Assembly: GCA_002118135.1 (NCBI GenBank) | Contig: BDIU01000243.1 | Coordinates: 56,402 to 120,401, forward strand | DNA length: 64,000 nt | DNA from: Trebouxia sp. TZW2008 | Lineage: Eukaryota > Chlorophyta > Trebouxiophyceae > Trebouxiales > Trebouxiaceae | Reading direction: 5' to 3' | Shown here: piece by piece, positions 1 to 11,911 of the stretch | Position numbering within the stretch: the first letter of the stretch is position 1 | Layout: the number at the start of each line of letters is the position of its first letter | Program-made: the position numbers and the translations under genes | The notes under the pieces: model-generated | The model's input: the letters and a program-made list of their open reading frames with translations, nothing else | What the model was told of the DNA's origin: nothing | Database searches by the model: none

Positions 1-3000
1 TAGTGCGAGTTGCGCCAGGCCCCACTGCATTTGGGCGAGCATAAGCGATACCCTCTGGCAAATTGCCTGCTGAAGAAGACTGAAAGGAGGGCAGGCTGTA
101 GTGGATGCTCATCTGGGACAACTGGGTACTAATGAAACAGAAGATCTTGTGGCGCGCATCACCAGTCCTTCCCAAGTTGACACCTATGGTACATATTTAC
201 ATCAGCTATCCATGCTGTTGATGGCCTCAAACCCAGCTCAAACCCAGCTCAAACATGCCACAAAAAGCACACATTCTGTTTTCAAGTGGGCAATCAGCCA
301 GCACTGGGTGTGCAAGACTTTTGCCATGCTGTTTGCTGAGGACACCTTGCTGCCTGAACAAACTCAGTGATGTGAGCAGAATGGCAACAATGACGATGCA
401 AACACGCCAAACAAGCATATACAACACAGAGCTTGCGTACCATTGTGTGAGAATGTGTAGACTATTCCCAAAGTCATCTTGAGGGGGTCTTGGCTGTCCA
501 GATAGATGACAGTTCCTCCTCCTGGCACAAACTCCTTGTGGTTCTCGTCAAAGAACTCCATCAGCTTCCGCCTTAACATGGCTGTGACTGAGCTTGGCGT
601 CGCCAGATCCACTTGCACCTAAGATTACCACAATGACTCGGTCAGCATTTCAGTGCAAAGATGGTGAAGGCCACCCATGTACCATGCCCGGAAACGAGCA
701 TTTGCTGTTGAAGCATGTTGCCTGCACTGTCAGTGCGCTTGCTTCAACACAATGACACTCAAGCGGGAGAAGTTAAATACAAGGACAGAGGCGCTGTACC
801 AGTCCAATGACCCAGACTCAGCTGCTCACGCTCGACTTTGATCTTGTCAAACTGTGCGCGCCTACATGCACAGTTGAGCCACCAGGACAAGTCACCGCAG
901 CTCTAATAGCATGACATGCACAATCAAAAATCCTGCCAAAGACCAGATAACCGCAACTTCAACTGGACAGACTGACTGCCTTGCTATCTTAGTCACTGTG
1001 CAGGAGCTAGTCCATCACTTTCTTGAGACACTATTCAAGATGCAGTTGGGCCTGGCGATAGCTTGTTTGTCATCATCCCTTGCATAATGCAATGCATGGC
1101 AGTGCCTTGTAAGGGCAGCTGGTGCAAAGCATGCTTGCCAAGCAAGAATGTTGAGGGAGACCGTCGCAATGGGCATGCGTTTACACAACATGAAGCATGC
1201 AAAATTACAAGGCAAAACTCTACAGCTGCCGGGCACAGCAGCAACAATGTAGCGCCACGTTAAGTCACAGCTCAAAGGGGTCACTTGCAGTGTGTCCAAA
1301 GGTTTGCAGAAATTTGCAAAAGGGATGAGTGGAGCATCATTTTGACGTGTCGAATCTACAGCAACATTAAGGTCAAGGTTGCATACCTTGAACAGCTCCA
1401 CCTTGGCATCAGATCTGGACATGTTGAGCAGAGGCATGGCTCCCAGCTTGGAGTTGGGATACCAGATACGTGTGCCATCCCATCGCCGCATCACTGTACT
1501 CTGCACCATTGACAAGGAATCGACCTCAACATCTGAAACAGTGACGAACAACCAACTTTCAAAAAGCGAATTGCGCAAAATCTCCACATTGCTTGCTGCA
1601 TGCTAGCAACTTTGACTCAAAGCATGCATGTCGCTGCTTGCATTGAACTGTTTGCTGGAATGCATGGATGCTTGGCATTGGAATGACATTCTGACACAGC
1701 AAGGGAGAACCCCTCAAGAACGCAGTGGTCCATTGAGCCTGTCCATTGGTGATTGCTTGTGACTGATGACACATTGGTTGTAGCATGTAGGGCACAGTGA
1801 CTTACCACTTAGATACAATTCTTCAGCAACGCAGTAGTCTGCTGAACCTGTTCCTGTGGTGTTGATGCCAGTGAGCAGCGCATGCTGGGAAATTACAACA
1901 CGTGCATTGCAGCAGGGCACACTGACTTTACAATGGGTGTATTGAAGGTGAATGCATGCTTCTTGTTGCATCAAAGCAAGGCAAATTTTGCATGCGCAGT
2001 CATCACATTGACGTACCACAAGGGAGAGTTCCTCAACAACGCAGTAGTCTGCTGGACCTGTTCCTGTGGTGTTGGTGCCAATGAGCAGTGCATCCCCCAC
2101 ATCAAATGGGTGCACCACAAACAGCATGATCACCGAGTTGAACAGGTTCATGATGCTGTTGCTGAAGGAAAAGGAGAGGGCCACAATGATGGAGGACATT
2201 GTCAACCACACCTTAGTCAAGTCCACCTGCACAGACACAGATCCTATTGTGTTCATGCTTGATCACTCACGCCACAACTTGGTCACATGTGTAGACTGCA
2301 CATACAATAATGCATGCACAGTGCCACGTGAAACTTGACACATGCCCTCCAATTCTGTTTACCTGGACATTGCTTAACATTCACAAGAACCAGACCTTGA
2401 GGCTTAACCAATCTGTTGAGTGCCTAGTCTATGACACAAAATTGCAAAAGCTGCTAAGAAGTCAGGTCATCTGCTCTTGCAATTGTCATCCTGCAACTTG
2501 ACAAGTTAATGCTTTCAGTGACAGCAGGCACAGGAGCAGTAAGCCATGATACATCAGGCCTGGAACATGCAAAAGACGTCAACAGGCTGTCAACACGCAG
2601 AAATATACACAATTGATGTCATGTTGCATAAATGCAGCTTGTGACATGACTGATGCAAGAGACTCACGTTGAACACCATGAGATAGAAGAAGATGAAGAT
2701 GATGTGCAGCACCACTCCTATCACCAGCTCCAGCTTGCCCACAACTGTCTTAGCATCCTGCAGCCACAGCTTCTACATCAGTGCACGCCCTTGAATGTCC
2801 GACTTCACACGAGGACCAAGCATGCAGAGTTCCAAACCACAAGGCTCGAATGATGCTTTTAGCAGTCCTGAACTTTGTCATCTGCTGTGAAATGGCTCCC
2901 AGCTTGGCAATTCCAATGGCAGTGATGTGTGTTGGCACCCAAAGTATGATTCTGACAAGCAGCAAGCCTTGCAATACATGGTAGTGTTGAACACCGAACA

Positions 3001-6000
3001 CCAGCAATTTGCAAGGTGCAGACATGCAAGCCAGGTCATGGAGACTCCCTGCCACAATGCTCGGACATGCTTGCTGGTTTGCCCAGAAGGCTGCAGCAAA
3101 TTGATCAACTGTAGGAGGTAAGCCAGTGAAAGAATGTAATCGCAACCAGTGTATGCCATTGCACCATTCAACATCTTCTGCTCAAGTTGCACACCTTCAG
3201 TGACAAGGCAAGATTGCACACCTTCAGTGACAAGGCAAGGTTCCTGCGCTCCTTGTAGATCTTGATCACAGCATCCCTAATGTCAGCCAGCACCAGCTTG
3301 CCATCACCGTTGTTATCCAGCATGCTGAAAGCTTCCTGGGCCTGATCAGGTGACAAGAATGCCTCCAAATCCTCCATTATGATGTGATTCCTGTAGCAAG
3401 ACAATGTGTCATTTTCTGATGTCATCCCTTGTTTTGGGATTTGTGGCATATGACAAGAGTGCCTCCAAGTCCTTCATAACAATGCGATCTCTGCAACAGA
3501 ATGGCAGTCAGTACCAGGCAAATGACAGCGGCCTTGATGTCAGCCAGCACCAGCTTGCCATCACCATTGTTGTCCAGCATGCTGAAAGCTTCCTGGGCCT
3601 GATCTGGCGACAAGAACGCCTCCAAGTCCTCCATGATGATGTGAGCCCTGCCACAGGACAACGGTTGACACTGGGTCATCAGTAGGTCAATGTGAGCTCA
3701 GCCTGTCCCCATGCGCTGACTGTATGTAGTGATGATGCAATTTCTGCTCATGGTTTTGACAACTGTGAGCATGACATGCAAGCCGTCTCTGATCCGCATG
3801 ACTTCTTGGGAGTCATTCATGATGTCATCGACTGTCCACAATAAACACAATATAAACTTGTAGAGGTCAAAGCATCAAACGGATTTGGTGCGCAATTTTG
3901 ATGAGCAGCTGAAGCTGCTGAGCAGGTGTGTGGCTAGGTTTAGACCTGTCCCCTGTCAAAGCAGGTGTTTGGGTGGGTTTCTGCATGTTCCTAGCATTGA
4001 TGTGAAGCAGTTGAAGAAACAGCAGACCTGGTGAAGTAGGGCTTGATGTTCCAGAAGAGGTAGAAGGCCAGCTTGCGCGCCTCCTTCTCCCCTGTCACAT
4101 GCTCGCTGTGCTTGGCTTGCCCCAGCTGATCTGTGAAGGTCACCGTCAGGTTGTTCTTGCGGATGTGCTTCTCAACCTGTATCACAAGCATTCATCAGAT
4201 CTGACGTTGGGTTTTGAAGCTATATCACATGCTCGCTGTGCTTGGCTTGCCTCAGCTGATCTGTGAAGGTTGCTTTTGGACTTTTATTGCGGATGTGCTT
4301 CTCAACCTGTATCACAAGCACGTATGAAAGGCCAGTTGTGGTTCAGATGTGCTTCTCCCCTGTCACATGCTCGCTGTGCTTGGCCTGCCCCAGCTGATCC
4401 GTGGAGGTCCTTGTCAGGTTGTTCTTGCGGATGTGCTTCTCAACCTGTATCACAAGCATGCATGAAGGCTCAGCTGATGTGTGAGTATAGGCATTGAGGG
4501 CACAAGGGCTTCTCTTGTGTCACATGTTTGCTGTGCTTGGCTTGTCCTAGCTGATCTGTGAAGTTTACCGTCAGGTTGTTCTTGCGGATGTGCTTCTCAA
4601 CCTGACAATACAAATACTCCTCAGACCCTCTCAGAGACTCATGCTATGCATTTTTGAGAGCCTAGCTGATCCAAAAAGGTTGTTCTCACAAATGTGCTGC
4701 TCAACCTGACAACACAAGTATGCATGAGAGTTGGCGCCTGTCAGCATCTGCCCTGATTTGCTTGAGATGCACATATGATACATGTACAGCATCAGCTGAC
4801 GATGCCTTGCAGCATGCTGTTCTGAAGACTGGTTGTGCACTACATGCTTGCATCAAGATATCCTGAAGTGCTTGCTGTCAAATTCAGGACCAGAGGTGTA
4901 AATCACGCGATGGTGACATCATAGCCTATATCATGGGTGCATCACAGGTGGTAGCACAAGGCAGGACTGACCTTATGCAGCTTAGCAATGACCTCTTCAT
5001 CGTTCTTGGCTGTAGCTGTGAGCTCCGCCAGATGGATCTCCTCTTCACGCTTCTCCTGCTTCTCTATCTGTATCAACAACACATATGCTTAGTGCATGCT
5101 GCTGGGGAAAAGGAAACCAGAAATGTCTACACTGTTAGGCCTCATGATGGCAGTCTTTGTGTGTAGAAGCAGCTTGTGCATGCTGCTCACAGTAACCACA
5201 ACAGTTACGCACATATGCTGCTGCTGCTAGGATTATCTAGCCAAATCACGGTTTGCGTGAATGCATCAAGCAAACTCAGCAGAAAATGCTTGTGCACCTG
5301 ACTGAACCACTGGATCATCTGAGGGTGTGCTTGCACTGCAGATGCAACTGTGTAGAGTAGAAAGTGCAGCAGGTCAAGCATGTCTTTCCTTGGTGTCAAG
5401 GAGGTGGGCAACTAAAGTCTGCTTTTGTGTGCATGCAATTGTGTGTCTGCCTGAACATATGCCTGGCAGACACGAGGCTTGTTCTGCTGGAGTTTCCAAG
5501 CGCACAGGTGCACTATCTGCTGAAAACGGCAACATTGAGCCAGAGGGCCATGCTGTCTGATTAGACCTTGCCTCAGGTTTGACAAAAGATTCCTACAAGA
5601 CGAAAAAGGATACTTGAAGACAGCTGTAAGCCTCTGTTGCATCTTATGGAGGTTTTGACACTGCTTGGCAACATTGCAAATACAAGGTATCGCTACTGTA
5701 GACTTGACTGTACATATTCGCCAGCTAGTCTGCAGAGGAAGGAACACATGCCAAAATGTGCACTCAATGGGGTACCTGTATGGCTTTGACATTGCCCTGC
5801 ATGCAGCAGTTTACGATGCCTAGCATCACTGTTCTAGTTGATGAATTGTTCCTTATTGACGGATTGAAGAGAAGTGACTGACAGCTTGCTTGATACATTC
5901 AGTGCTGACCTGGATGGCCTTGACATTGCCCTGCATGCGTCTTGCCATACGTAGCTTAGCCCAGCCAGACAGCCGCTTGGGCTGCTCCTCTTCGTCTTTG

Positions 6001-9000
6001 CCCTTAGCCTCTGCATAGCCTGAGGGCTGATCGCGGCGACTGTCATTGCGCCTCAGGCTGCGGCGAGAGTGTGTGCCTCGGCTGCTGCTCTGCCTTGATA
6101 CCCCTGACTCTGGCGTTCTCACGCCATCCTGAAAGTATGGACAGGTATGTTGGTAAACATTGGCATGAGCCAGCAGTTTTTCAGGCATTGAAGGCTGATC
6201 ACTACAGCTGTTGATGTGCCTCGACCTGCAGCGGGTGTGAGGGGTCTACTGCTGCTCCGTCACAAAACCCCAGAGGCTGACGTTCTCACGCCATCCTGTT
6301 CATATTCACCGTCAGAGTGTCAGGTTCGGGCATGACATTCAGCCTATCAAGCGTTGGGTTAATCGCAAAAGCTGAGAAACTCCTGAGCAAGCGTCACTGT
6401 ATGTGCATGGAAAAGGTGTGCTGATTCACAGCAGCAAGTGAGGCAAAGCAGTCACTCACAAGGTGAGGCGTGCGACGACATTGGCACCGTGACAATGAGT
6501 CATACAGCCCTCAGGACAGTGTAAAAGCTATCCAAGTTGAGCATGCGCCTTTATCCCACTGCTATTTTAAGAGCTGCTGAGTTGCCTAGCGCAAAGCTTC
6601 ACTGTGTCAAAGTCCATTATCTCGATGACACAAAATTTGTTTCACAAAACGCCCGTGACAATGACAAAAAGGTCCAGTAAGACATCAGGATCTTACATGT
6701 GCAGAGGTGGTAGTGCGGCGGCTGGCTGGTCCCTGGTCAGTAGTATTTCTGTCGCTATCCCCGGGCCGCCTGTGATGCACCGTTTCATCACTGGCATTCA
6801 CCTCTACGCTACGCCTGCAAGACACCGCCACTCATGTTTTGCGCCTGCCAGATCATCACCTGGTGGTTTCTCATCCAAAATAGACAGCTTCACAAAGCAG
6901 TGCTTTCTGGGCAGCACACCAATGTATGCATACTGCGCAGACTGGCTTGCATTTTCTGTGTCCAGCAGATACACACCCAACAGGCGATTGGGTGCTTTTG
7001 CCACCACCACCCTTCCTTGTTCTTGCCATGCAGGCCAGGCAGATACGCAAACTCATGTTTACTGGCCAGCTTTGCAAGCATATTCCCAGCAGGCAAAAGC
7101 TACACACCCAATAGGAGAGTGCTTGTCCTCGCCAGTGGCTTCAGCGCTTGAGTGCGCTCCCAAGCTAGGTGGAGGCACGCTCACAGTCAGTTCCCCCTTC
7201 ACATTCTGCTGCTTCTCCACATCGTCCTGAAGGTCTGACAAGGGGAATGGGGCAGTCTGAGCCCTTCTCATGACTTCAGCATGCTCTGGCAGCTGGTTAG
7301 GAGGTGTGTGCGTGCCTTCAGCGCTGGTGCTGGACAGAGCATTGCGGCGATGCAGCTGGTTTTCGTCATCAGTGGTGTTTTTGCGGCTGGGAGGCCGGCT
7401 GGACAGCATGCGCTTCAAGGGCGCAGGAGTCACCTGAGCAACCTGCACAACCAGTGCATGATGGTTACGCAGAATGAAGGCTAGCAAGAAGCATAAACTT
7501 GATGCAATCAAGAGTAATAATATACGACAATCAATATATGACTATATTTTAAAACAGAATCATAGTACATTTTGACAAAGGATGGTGATGTTTTTCTTTT
7601 GTTTGCTGTTGCCTGCAGAAAACATGAGTCAATCATGCATGTGGACACCCACCTTCTCCCCCAGGTACTGAATGTTGGATTTGAATTTGACCATGCGTGG
7701 CGCTACGCTGGCAACACTGCTGGCCAAGGGCTTAATGGTGCCTCTCAACACTCCCTTGGGTCGCGGGGCATCGTCCACTCGGTCTGTCTTGTCGGCCTGT
7801 TCCCGCTCGTTCAGCTTACGCAGAGTCTCGACGTTTCGGGGCTGCATGCCGGCCGTGACGCTAGCTGCTCTGTGCCCGGTGACGGTCCCTGCTACGCTGG
7901 CCACTCGCATGTGTTTGGAGGCTCTGTTGTCGCTGCGTGGCTGGGACAGAGCCATGAGGAAGTACTCCTGCATGACCAAGAACAGACAGATCTCAGCCAA
8001 CTGGTGATCATAGTAGCAACCTGTCCTCCCAGCAGAAGCCTGTACGGGAACGCCTGTGAACAAAGTGTTCAGCAAAAGTGATCTGCTCAAGGAGCTCATG
8101 CATGCATTCAATGTTTGGATCTGAAGCACAGTTGAGCGAAATTTGTAGAAATCTAGATCACAGCTTGCAAGGCAGACCAAGCAAAGACAAAACGCAGTGC
8201 ATTTTGGGGCACACGCCTCAACAAGTGATTTTTCCCACAACTTGACATGCGCCATGCAAATTCACCTTGCGCAAAGCTTCCTGCATGCGCTGAAAGTAGG
8301 TCTCCTGATGGAAATGACCTGCCATCAGCTTTGCTGACATTGTCTTCAACACATCCACCACCAGCCACAGGAATATGCACACCAGCACCTGCAAGTCATG
8401 CCATCAATTTAGCAAGCTTGCTACAAGTTTGGAAGAAGAAACCATAACAAAAGCACAACAGAATTACAGAAGACTCAGCAAATTTGTGACAGGATTGGCA
8501 GATAGCACTGTGGCAGGCTTGAGACAGATTTAGCAGACTGATGACAGAGCTAGTCAGCTTATGATACTTTTGACAGACATGGAAATGGCAGGGCTGCAAC
8601 AGGCTTTGGCAGCTTTGGCAGGTTTGTGACAAATTCAGCAGAATTGAGTCAGATTTGTTGGGCTTTTGAGAAACACCATGCTGAAGACGGAATGCAGGCT
8701 GCGAAGCAGGACCTGGTCAGCACTGTCGATGCGTACAGATTTTGAGTATACATGTCCTCTAAGCACACACAGAAGCCATAAACTGCATGCATGCACAACT
8801 TGACAAAGGTTGCCACAGATGCACATTTAGCAGTGCAATAAAAGTGTTTGCATAAGTGAGGTCACCTTGATGATGTTGATGTAGATTTTGTGAAGGGTGG
8901 GATTATTGTTAGACTGCCCCTTGAAGATAGCTGCAAAAAGGCCTGTCACCAGTGCGCCTTTGAACAACCTTGAAAGGTATTTCTGCATCATTATGCAAAC

Positions 9001-11137
9001 CGGTTGTCACTTGATCAGTGACCAAGCTTCTGCAACTAACACAAATGACACAAGAGCGCAAGGCAAAGCTTCAGCAACTGACAAGCATGACACAAGAGCG
9101 CAAACCAACAGCTGCAAGCGCTTTCCTGGTGCTGAGGACCAGGTGTCAAGGAGGGATGCACAGATTGATGGTGGTATCGTGGACGAGGAGTATGTGTATG
9201 CACATCAGAAGGGAATCAGAAGTGTTGATTGATACAAACTCTGGAATGCATACCTTTGTCCCAACAAGGTAGTACAAGGCTTTCTTCTGAAACCAGAACA
9301 CGTACTCAACCAGCCACACTAACATTTTGACCAGCAGATTGCCAACGTGGTTGATTGGCACCAGTACACCTATCATCAGCAGCCACCTCCACGCTTCAAA
9401 ATTGCCATGGAAGTTCTGCAAACACACAACACCCAAATAAAGCATCATTGCATGCAAGTTCTGCAAACATGCAACACTAAAACCAGGCGTCATTGCATGC
9501 AAGCTCTGCAAGCAGACAACACCAATCAAGCATCAACGCAAGCGAGTGTGACACACTGCTGACTGCATGCTGCTTGCCAAAACTTGTTTTGCAAACAGTC
9601 ATGCTATTTGTGCCACCATAAAATGAATGCAGTAGCAAATGCAAACAGCTTGCTTTCATGGGATAGGTGTGTGGGTTTGGCGAGATTTACATAGACACAT
9701 GCTTACCTGCGTCTGATAGTGCTTTGCAGCAAGCACAGTCCCCACAACCAGCAGCACCAGAGACACAAAAACAGGGATAGCTGTGTGCCAGAACTGCTTC
9801 GTCTTCCAAGCCGGCTTAGCCGCCTGACGTTCAGCTTCTTCCAATTCATCCATCTGTACAATATCTGTCATGCCTTCCTGGCTGCCCTGTGACTTGCTGC
9901 CATGGCTGCTTCGCTTCAGCCGCCGTCGGAATGATTTCAGTATGTGGTGCTGCAAAGCATGACAAGTGTTGACATCATGCAGTTGGTCCTTACTGTGACG
10001 CTAAGAACAAGTAGACAGAGGGTCCTCTGATGACGTGTAACGGCGTAGACTTTTGTTTGCTTTCAGATGAGAGACCAACCTCTCTAGCTTCTTTCTTGGT
10101 AGGCTCAGAGGTGTGCAGGTCACCAGCCATAGTGTTTGCGCCGCCATGCACTTGAGATGACCGTCGTGCTGGCAGTGCATGCTGATTACTCACCCCTGGC
10201 CCCTGACCCACATCTTCCTGCAATCCCACAGAAGAGCGAGCTCAAGCATTGAAATGCAGCAACACGTATTGGTGTCATGTCAGTGACAGTTGTGTGCCGC
10301 TTTGAAAAGGCTTAGAAGCAGACTCTACTGCTGCTTTTGTTGAGGCTGTGTGAGAAGCAGCTTTTGATGCTGCAACACTTGTGAAAGGTAATCAACGGCA
10401 ACAGCCGCAGCAAATTTAATTTTGCCTGCGTGGTAACGCTAAGAAGGTATGGAACATACAGGGCGCATGAGGCAAAGTTTGCAACCCTGAAAAGCATGGC
10501 TAGTGAATCACCTTATGCTGAGGACTTCTGTGTCTCTCACGCAGATGTTGGAAGACCTTGAGCTTTGACAGCTTCTCAATAGCACTGGCAGACAGACCCT
10601 CCTCCTCTGCAGTCACATGTTTGAAGTCAACAGAATCACGAACCTACAGTCCTGAGTTACACCCTGCGCACAAAGACTGATCAGAGCATGCAAAAGACCA
10701 GCTAGGAGCAGATATACTCCAAGATAGGCTAGCAGATAGACCCAAACTAGCCCTGAAACGCAAAGTGAAGCATGCAGACCTTGACAACACATACTCAGGG
10801 CACCTTGAACACAGGCTGCAGAGCAGGCACGGAGAATATATATGAAGCACAAACCAGGTGACTCCTGCGCTTCTTGCACCGTCTCCGGGGCGGCCTGCTC
10901 GTCAGGATCATATTCGCTGCCTGTGTGACTCGCTCGACCTTTGTGTCGAAACCAATGGCCGTGCTGCTGTGGTGACGAACCAGTGAGCAGAGGCTCGGTG
11001 CTATGCTGGGCCTCTCGCCGGGTGTTAGGACTAGCAACGCCGTCGCCTGTCGGTGATGTGCTGATGACTACCTCCTTGAGAGATGTCGTCCTCCGTGGGC
11101 CCTCACCGCTCGCAGGCATTTCCTTGCAGGCATACAA
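1..11137 (-). CDS. MscS-like (MSL-type) mechanosensitive ion channel with EF-hand, 3' end cut by window edge
   Basis: Predicted tension-gated ion channel of a cellular membrane. Exons on the minus strand: 11137-10880, 10643-10512, 10217-~10017, 9949-9707, 9415-9254, 8982-8866, 8388-8266, 7967-7653, 7442-7185, 6128-5910, 5067-4972, 4176-4028, 3390-3222, 2757-2668, 2226-~2013, 1532-1387, 618-441, perhaps one more below position 67. Phases agree across nearly all junctions; the ends of exons 3 and 15 are least certain. The product exceeds 1,000 residues. It has a charged, Ser-rich N-terminus, several membrane segments (for example AIPVFVSLVLLVVGTVLA and VIGVVLHIIFIFFYLMVF), and an EF-hand loop DNNGDGKLVLAD. 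Then comes the MscS pore region SSIIVALSFSFSNSIMNLF with FVVHPFDVGD, and the beta domain RIWYPNSKLGAM. Land-plant MSLs share this layout but keep only a degenerate EF-like segment, while fungal Msy1/Msy2 have a true EF-hand. Several introns carry partial exon copies, listed separately. Confidence 0.88.
1690..2100. repeat. Exon echo: three copies of the pore-domain exon end (MSL gene)
   Basis: The end of the exon 2226-~2013 recurs at about 1800-1885 and again, more decayed, at 1690-1750. The middle copy still encodes TTGTGSADYCVAEELYLS and has a strong donor (GTAAGT) in the phase needed by the next exon, whereas the exon carrying the conserved VGD motif has a weaker donor in that phase. Confidence 0.75.
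3187..3655. repeat. Exon echo: EF-hand exon triplicated and donor duplicated (MSL gene)
   Basis: The EF-hand exon (3390-3222) has an upstream near-identical copy at about 3536-3655 (same DNNGDGKLVLADI) and a short decayed copy at 3430-3494. At its 3' end a 27-bp unit (3187-3213 and 3214-3240) duplicates the exon end and donor, giving two equivalent splice sites. Confidence 0.8.
4176..4713. repeat. Exon echo: four copies of an exon start (MSL gene)
   Basis: The 5' part of exon 4176-4028 with its acceptor (encoding KHIRKNNLTVTF) recurs at about 4225-4319, 4355-4458, 4505-4603 and 4640-4713. The copies grow more diverged away from the exon, and several contain frame-breaking changes. Confidence 0.8.
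9416..9530. repeat. Exon echo: acceptor region repeats (MSL gene)
   Basis: Upstream of exon 9415-9254 the words TGCATGCAAGTTCTGCAAAC and CATTGCATGCAAGCTCTGCA repeat the acceptor region with a period of about 50 bp (three copies). Confidence 0.6.
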
Positions 11138-11911
11138 GTTGCTCGCGGCCTGACGTCAGTCCAATCTTACCGTCGTCGCGAGCGCGGGGCAGGCCAGCAA
11201 TGCCACGCCCTATCAACACATGAGCCTACGAGTGTATAACAACGCATTGCGCCATCCAAGCTTGCGCTGTTACCTAGTATAGTACGAACAAACCGATGTT
11301 CCTCTCGAAGCTATCACCGTATAGGCAGCTGGCATTCGATCAAAGTTGGTACTCCAGGCACGTGCTTCCCTTTCGATTACATTTTGCTCTCCTTGGACTT
11401 CAAGGCAAAAAGTTTCTGGCAGCAAATTAATGCCACAAAAATGAATTCTGCGTACACATGGAGCAGGCGGGAAGTGTTTAACTAGACACAAAGTGCTCAT
11501 GCGTTGCTGACCAGCCAGGGCAGTCAGGGTTGTTGAGGCTAAAACTTTGAGCGGCGATCCTGCAGGTAGCAATGTAGTTGTGAAGTGTTTGAATCTACCA
11601 GGCTAAAGGGTTTCAAAGAATACAGGACGTACTGTAGCTGCAGGCCGGCAAATTCCTCACAAATGGCCTTCATCATGGCATGCAAGCTCTGACTTCTTCT
11701 TCTGTCATGCCATGCTGCGACATGCTGTCAGGCATGCTGTCAATCAGTTGGTGGCATGCCGGCATAAGTCAGGCTGCATACGCTAGTCTATCGCGGTATT
11801 GCAATCGCGCATTGACGGCGGCTGGAAGTCAGGCGCTGACAACCAAATGCCGACCGCATCAACAAGCATGTTGACCATGTATACTCGTGCCTGAATAAAG
11901 TAGCGCTCTTT
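11138..11911. promoter_or_regulatory. Divergent intergenic region between the MSL channel and menA
   Basis: This 774-bp spacer separates two predicted start codons that face away from each other, so it should hold both 5' UTRs and both promoters. I see no clear TATA box or conserved operator and no convincing coding segment. Short open frames on either strand lack splice or family support. Confidence 0.5.

Noticed and set aside
6604..7230. 208-residue plus-strand frame
   Set aside because: It is antisense to an MSL exon (7442-7185) and adjoining intron; no acceptor, donor or motif supports it.
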